A stretch of DNA of 44,936 nt. It comes from JBAYJT01 sp041664965. GTDB lineage: Bacteria > Pseudomonadota > Gammaproteobacteria > UBA9339. The DNA lies in NCBI GenBank assembly GCA_041664965.1, contig JBAYJT010000008.1, positions 1 to 44,936 on the forward strand, written 5' to 3'. A program made the translations under genes and the position numbers. The notes below the pieces were generated by a model. That model made no database searches. It saw only the letters and a program-made list of their open reading frames with translations, and had not been told where the DNA came from. This document shows, piece by piece, positions 42,689-44,936 of this stretch; position 1 is the first letter of the stretch; the number at the start of each line of letters is the position of its first letter.

Positions 42689-42731
42689 AAAAACCTCCTC
42701 ATACGAAAAACCACATCCGAAACCTATGCCT

Positions 42732-42761
42732 ATTATACCAAAACCCAACTTCAAAATACAA
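42732..42761 (-). promoter_or_regulatory. Duplicated promoter, upstream of the gene at 42688
   Basis: On the minus strand TTGTAT (42761-42756), 18 bases, TATAAT (42737-42732), with a leader of about 38 bases ending in AGGAGG. Confidence 0.75.
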
Positions 42762-42765
42762 GTTA

Positions 42766-42820
42766 TTGATTTAAAAAGAAATCAGTGCTTGCCACGCCAA
42801 AGGCGTGGTAGACATGTTTG
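42766..42820 (+). repeat. Interspersed repeat, copy 10, with a 24-bp hairpin insertion
   Basis: The left part TTGATTTAAAAAG and the right part TAGACATGTTTG are separated by an inserted GTGCTTGCCACGCC...GGCGTGG segment containing a 7-bp stem (42792-42808). The copy at 44563 has the identical insertion. Confidence 0.8.
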
Positions 42821-42849
42821 GTAGGGAACAGGCATTCTCTGTTCCCTAC
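42821..42849. repeat. GTAGGGAACAG inverted repeat
   Basis: An 11-bp perfect stem with a 7-base loop, directly next to repeat copy 10. The matching element at 44618 has a longer, 13-bp stem. Confidence 0.75.
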
Positions 42850-42884
42850 TTTAGCGAAGGGGATGTTTTTTAGGAGAAAACACG

Positions 42885-42931
42885 GGGGCAGGTCTAACGT
42901 ATCACATTTTGTCAGATGCTAGACCTGCCCC
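42885..42931 (-). terminator. Hairpin terminator after the 113-residue gene
   Basis: GGGGCAGGTCTA (42885-42896) pairs with TAGACCTGCCCC (42920-42931), 8 bp past the stop. A short T-run (GTGTTTTC) follows on the minus strand. Homologous to the terminator at 37647. Confidence 0.65.
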
Positions 42932-42939
42932 AAAGGTTA

Positions 42940-43281
42940 CTAGGAAGACTGCAGTGATCGTGGCTCATTTTTTGGTATTGCTTTTTGAATAACTCTCTTG
43001 TGTTCTTCAGTAATAATTTTTAAATTTTCTAGCTGCGTTGAGATACCATCCAAATCATAAATCTGTTTAGCTTCAATAGTTATTTCCTTATCTTTTTGTG
43101 AAAAACCATAAGGAAGACCTGGACCACCTTCTCTTGAGTGCATCAAGTTCAATGCACTAATACGTCGCAATATATTTTCGGCGTTTTGGACATTATTCAC
43201 TGTCAGAAATATTTTGCTGCGTTCTACGCGTAGACCTAAAATGTGCTGAAAAAGATTTTGATTTTTTTTAGATTTAAACAT
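42940..43281 (-). CDS. Small helical protein following the lyase-like gene
   Basis: This 113-residue protein has a basic N-terminus, a beta-like stretch (RSKIFLTVNNVQNAENIL, about 21-38) and a C-terminal charged helix (LENLKIITEEHKRVIQKAI). It has the same size and position, 60 bp behind a large gene, as the small proteins at 33849 and 39995, but I cannot see clear sequence homology to them. Followed by a hairpin terminator. Function unknown. Confidence 0.6.
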   Translation of the reverse strand: MFKSKKNQNLFQHILGLRVERSKIFLTVNNVQNAENILRRISALNLMHSREGGPGLPYGFSQKDKEITIEAKQIYDLDGISTQLENLKIITEEHKRVIQKAIPKNEPRSLQSS

Positions 43282-43341
43282 TTTATATCCTCGTAATAAT
43301 AAATAACCTATTTTGTTGCAGTTTATTGAACAGTGTTTGTA

Positions 43342-44514
43342 TCATTTAGTTATACCGTGTGAAGATTGGCTCTCTCGAGCCTTTTCCGCTACTTGTTCTT
43401 CGGAAAGCTTTGGCCCTTGTTCCTTCTTACACCAGGATTGCATAACCCCGCCACTAGCATGAGTTACTTCCGATGTAGTTGCGGTGGTTTGCGGAGCAGC
43501 AGGAACTCCCGTAGTAGATATAGTTGCACCTACAACCCTCTCCGGCGTTGGCTGAGGAGGAACTGGCGCCTCTATGGTTCGAGACGGCGGTGGTACTGGT
43601 TTATTAATCATCTCAAACTCACCAATCTCAACAGCTTTTGGCGCTTCAGAGGTTGGAGTGGTAGTTGATGAACTAGCAGATGGGTTTTGCAATCTTTGAA
43701 GATCCTTTTGCATTGTAGCTATGCTTGTTAATCGCTGAGGAAAGGTAAAAATATTTCCACTTCTAGAGGAAACTCGAAGATGGGAAAAAATATTTTCCAT
43801 CCTAGCAGGATCTAGTTGTCTCGATTCCATAGCAATTTGACTTAACAGATTAGGATCCTTATTAGCTAGATAAGTACGCATATTTTTGTACAATGATTCG
43901 CATAAACTAACCCCTTGATAAGGATCGAGATGATTTCCAGGATTATATCCACTCGCTTCTTCGGCTGGAACATATTTCCCATTTGCATCTGCTTCATTAC
44001 GATAAGTAAAAAAACTACTACCTGCTACGTGTTGATCTACTTCACCTGTAAATGGTAGCTTTGGTTGTACACCAGCATCAATCAACTTCATGGTTATTTC
44101 GTCAAATATCTTCGCCCATTCAGCTGGAGATCGTTGTGGAGTCTCAGTTTCCGCATAAATAGTTATTTGTTTACGTCCTTGGACCGGCTTTGATAAGCCA
44201 AGTGGAGGTATTTCTGGCCTAACAACCTTGAAACCTTGCACCCCATGATTCATTAGGATTTGTTTAGTAATATCCCATCCTTTCGCAATATTGGGACTTA
44301 TAGCACTTCCCTGCGGCCGCGAATCATCCAGTGCAATATGAAATTTCCAACCATGTTTATTTTGGTACGATTCAACACTCTCTTTTTGCATTTCATAAAA
44401 AGCACCACCGGGGAAGAAACCAATATAGTCTTGTGAAACAACTTGTTCTGGCCCACCTTTTTGCTGTTTATATATTTCTTTATAGGTAAACATATTAGGA
44501 TATAACGCTTGCAT
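43342..44514 (-). CDS. OspF/SpvC-like phosphothreonine lyase candidate
   Basis: This protein has 390 residues. The region ~55-185 follows the pattern of the OspF/SpvC lyases, which remove phosphate from pThr in the MAP-kinase TxY loop by beta-elimination. Key residues align in order: K57 and H59 in WKFHIAL, K96 in GFKVV, Y120 in KQITIY, R172 in TYRNE, with K180 near the position of a second active-site Arg. The spacing between these blocks, and helices such as FDEITMKLIDAGV, also match. Residues 190-270 are helical and the last ~110 are Pro/Ser/Thr-rich. No signal peptide. The promoter is the duplicated type, ending only ~15 bases before the ATG, so the mRNA is nearly leaderless. Related lyase domains exist in lanthipeptide enzymes. 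Assignment is by motif reading only. Confidence 0.6.
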   Translation of the reverse strand: MQALYPNMFTYKEIYKQQKGGPEQVVSQDYIGFFPGGAFYEMQKESVESYQNKHGWKFHIALDDSRPQGSAISPNIAKGWDITKQILMNHGVQGFKVVRPEIPPLGLSKPVQGRKQITIYAETETPQRSPAEWAKIFDEITMKLIDAGVQPKLPFTGEVDQHVAGSSFFTYRNEADANGKYVPAEEASGYNPGNHLDPYQGVSLCESLYKNMRTYLANKDPNLLSQIAMESRQLDPARMENIFSHLRVSSRSGNIFTFPQRLTSIATMQKDLQRLQNPSASSSTTTPTSEAPKAVEIGEFEMINKPVPPPSRTIEAPVPPQPTPERVVGATISTTGVPAAPQTTATTSEVTHASGGVMQSWCKKEQGPKLSEEQVAEKARESQSSHGITK

Positions 44515-44528
44515 TCCCGGATGTCTAT

Positions 44529-44558
44529 ATTATACCAAAACCCAACTTCAAAATACAA
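44529..44558 (-). promoter_or_regulatory. Duplicated promoter, upstream of the lyase-like gene
   Basis: On the minus strand TTGTAT (44558-44553), 18 bases, TATAAT (44534-44529). The ATG at 44514 is 14 bases after the -10, so the leader is at most ~8 bases. The AGGAGG leader present in the sister copies is missing. Confidence 0.7.
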
Positions 44559-44562
44559 GTTA

Positions 44563-44617
44563 TTGATTTAAAAAGAAATCAGTGCTTGCCACGCCAAAGG
44601 CGTGGTAGACATGTTTG
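44563..44617 (+). repeat. Interspersed repeat, copy 11, with a 24-bp hairpin insertion
   Basis: Same structure as the copy at 42766, including the GCCACGCCAAAGGCGTGG hairpin. Confidence 0.8.
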
Positions 44618-44645
44618 GTAGGGAACAGGCATGCCTGTTCCCTAC
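44618..44645. repeat. GTAGGGAACAGGC perfect palindrome
   Basis: A 13-bp stem with only AT between the arms, in the same position next to the repeat as the element at 42821. No T-run on either side. Confidence 0.75.
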
Positions 44646-44659
44646 TTGAACGAAGGGGG

Positions 44660-44936
44660 TTAAGAATTACCGGGTTCAGCGTAGACTGGAGGATTAGAAA
44701 GCGAGGTCTGAACGGCCTCTTGTGCTGGATTTGCAGAGGTTGGGGCTGCTGCAGACAGCGGATTTTTCAAGACGGCATACTGAACATTTAATCTGTTAGT
44801 TTCTGTAACCTGGGCTCGCAAAGCATCAATAACCGACTTTACTTCAGGCCTCTCTAACGAGCATCCCTGAGCTCTACACTCATTTTCAATTTTCAAGAGC
44901 AGTTCTTCAGAATCTTTTGCAGATAAATTAGCAAGA
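44660..44936 (-). CDS. Small coiled-coil protein, partial at window edge
   Basis: The frame is open to the window end, so the start lies outside. The visible 91 residues form a charged helix (EELLLKIENE), a second helix (EVKSVIDALRAQVTETNRLN) and an Ala/Pro/Ser tail. The layout resembles the small partner proteins at 33849 and 39995, so another large gene probably lies just beyond 44936 on the minus strand. Function unknown. Confidence 0.55.
   Translation of the reverse strand, partial: LANLSAKDSEELLLKIENECRAQGCSLERPEVKSVIDALRAQVTETNRLNVQYAVLKNPLSAAAPTSANPAQEAVQTSLSNPPVYAEPGNS

Noticed and set aside
37704..44514. Type III secretion origin for the OspF-like and small partner genes
   Set aside because: No type III apparatus or chaperone signature is visible and the promoter context points to a Dot/Icm-type regulon; kept only as a possibility for the lyase family history.
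3271..44617. CRISPR array from the repeated 33-bp units
   Set aside because: Copies are kilobases apart, in both orientations, with no regular spacers and no cas genes.
1..44936. tRNA or rRNA genes
   Set aside because: No cloverleaf-like segments with a GTTCGAATC-type T-arm or conserved rRNA stretches were seen on reading both strands; a covariance search would settle it.

Overview
The window looks like a chromosome segment of a low-GC gammaproteobacterium of the order Legionellales (Coxiella/Aquicella/Berkiella-like), probably host-associated. The reasons are separate glyQ/glyS, parE, sohB, trmB, a Com1-like DsbA, ankyrin and Ser/Thr/Pro-rich proteins of effector type, and promoters carrying the direct-repeat operator typical of PmrA, which in Legionella and Coxiella controls Dot/Icm secretion effectors. 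Genus assignment is inference.

Layout. 1-2.3 kb: an AhpD-like protein, then three small unrecognised proteins (two clearly disordered), each behind a PmrA-like box. 2.3-9 kb: class II fructose-bisphosphate aldolase, a fluoride channel, a large inverse-autotransporter-like surface protein, and two tandem outer-membrane beta-barrels. 9-25 kb: housekeeping (SohB, family 4 uracil-DNA glycosylase, DUF374 acyltransferase, GlyQS, DsbA/Com1, TrmB, ParE), a tight RimK-like ATP-grasp/GNAT/APC-permease operon, and decayed fragments (Rpn nuclease, DUF1016, a duplicated EamA start). 25-28.5 kb: EamA transporter and small effector-like genes, two behind PmrA-like boxes and two with ankyrin-like sequence. 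28.5-44.9 kb: an island read on the minus strand, with very large Ala/Ser/Thr/Pro-linkered multidomain proteins, three of them followed closely by a gene for a ~105-113-residue protein.

The island is the most interesting part. Two proteins carry PP2C-type phosphatase domains whose motif order is rearranged: the FDGHGG metal-binding motif, normally second, comes last. A third protein has the pattern of the OspF/SpvC phosphothreonine lyases, with the catalytic Lys, His, Lys, Tyr and Arg all present. The other large proteins share helical and beta-rich modules with them. Together these suggest an expanding, recombining family of secreted proteins acting on host phospho-signalling. That role is inference. 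The island spreads by duplication of whole cassettes: four large genes share a duplicated promoter and ribosome-binding region beside a ~33-bp interspersed repeat that occurs eleven times in the window.

No tRNA, rRNA, CRISPR array or intact insertion sequence was recognised. Bases 1-68 hold nothing I can support.
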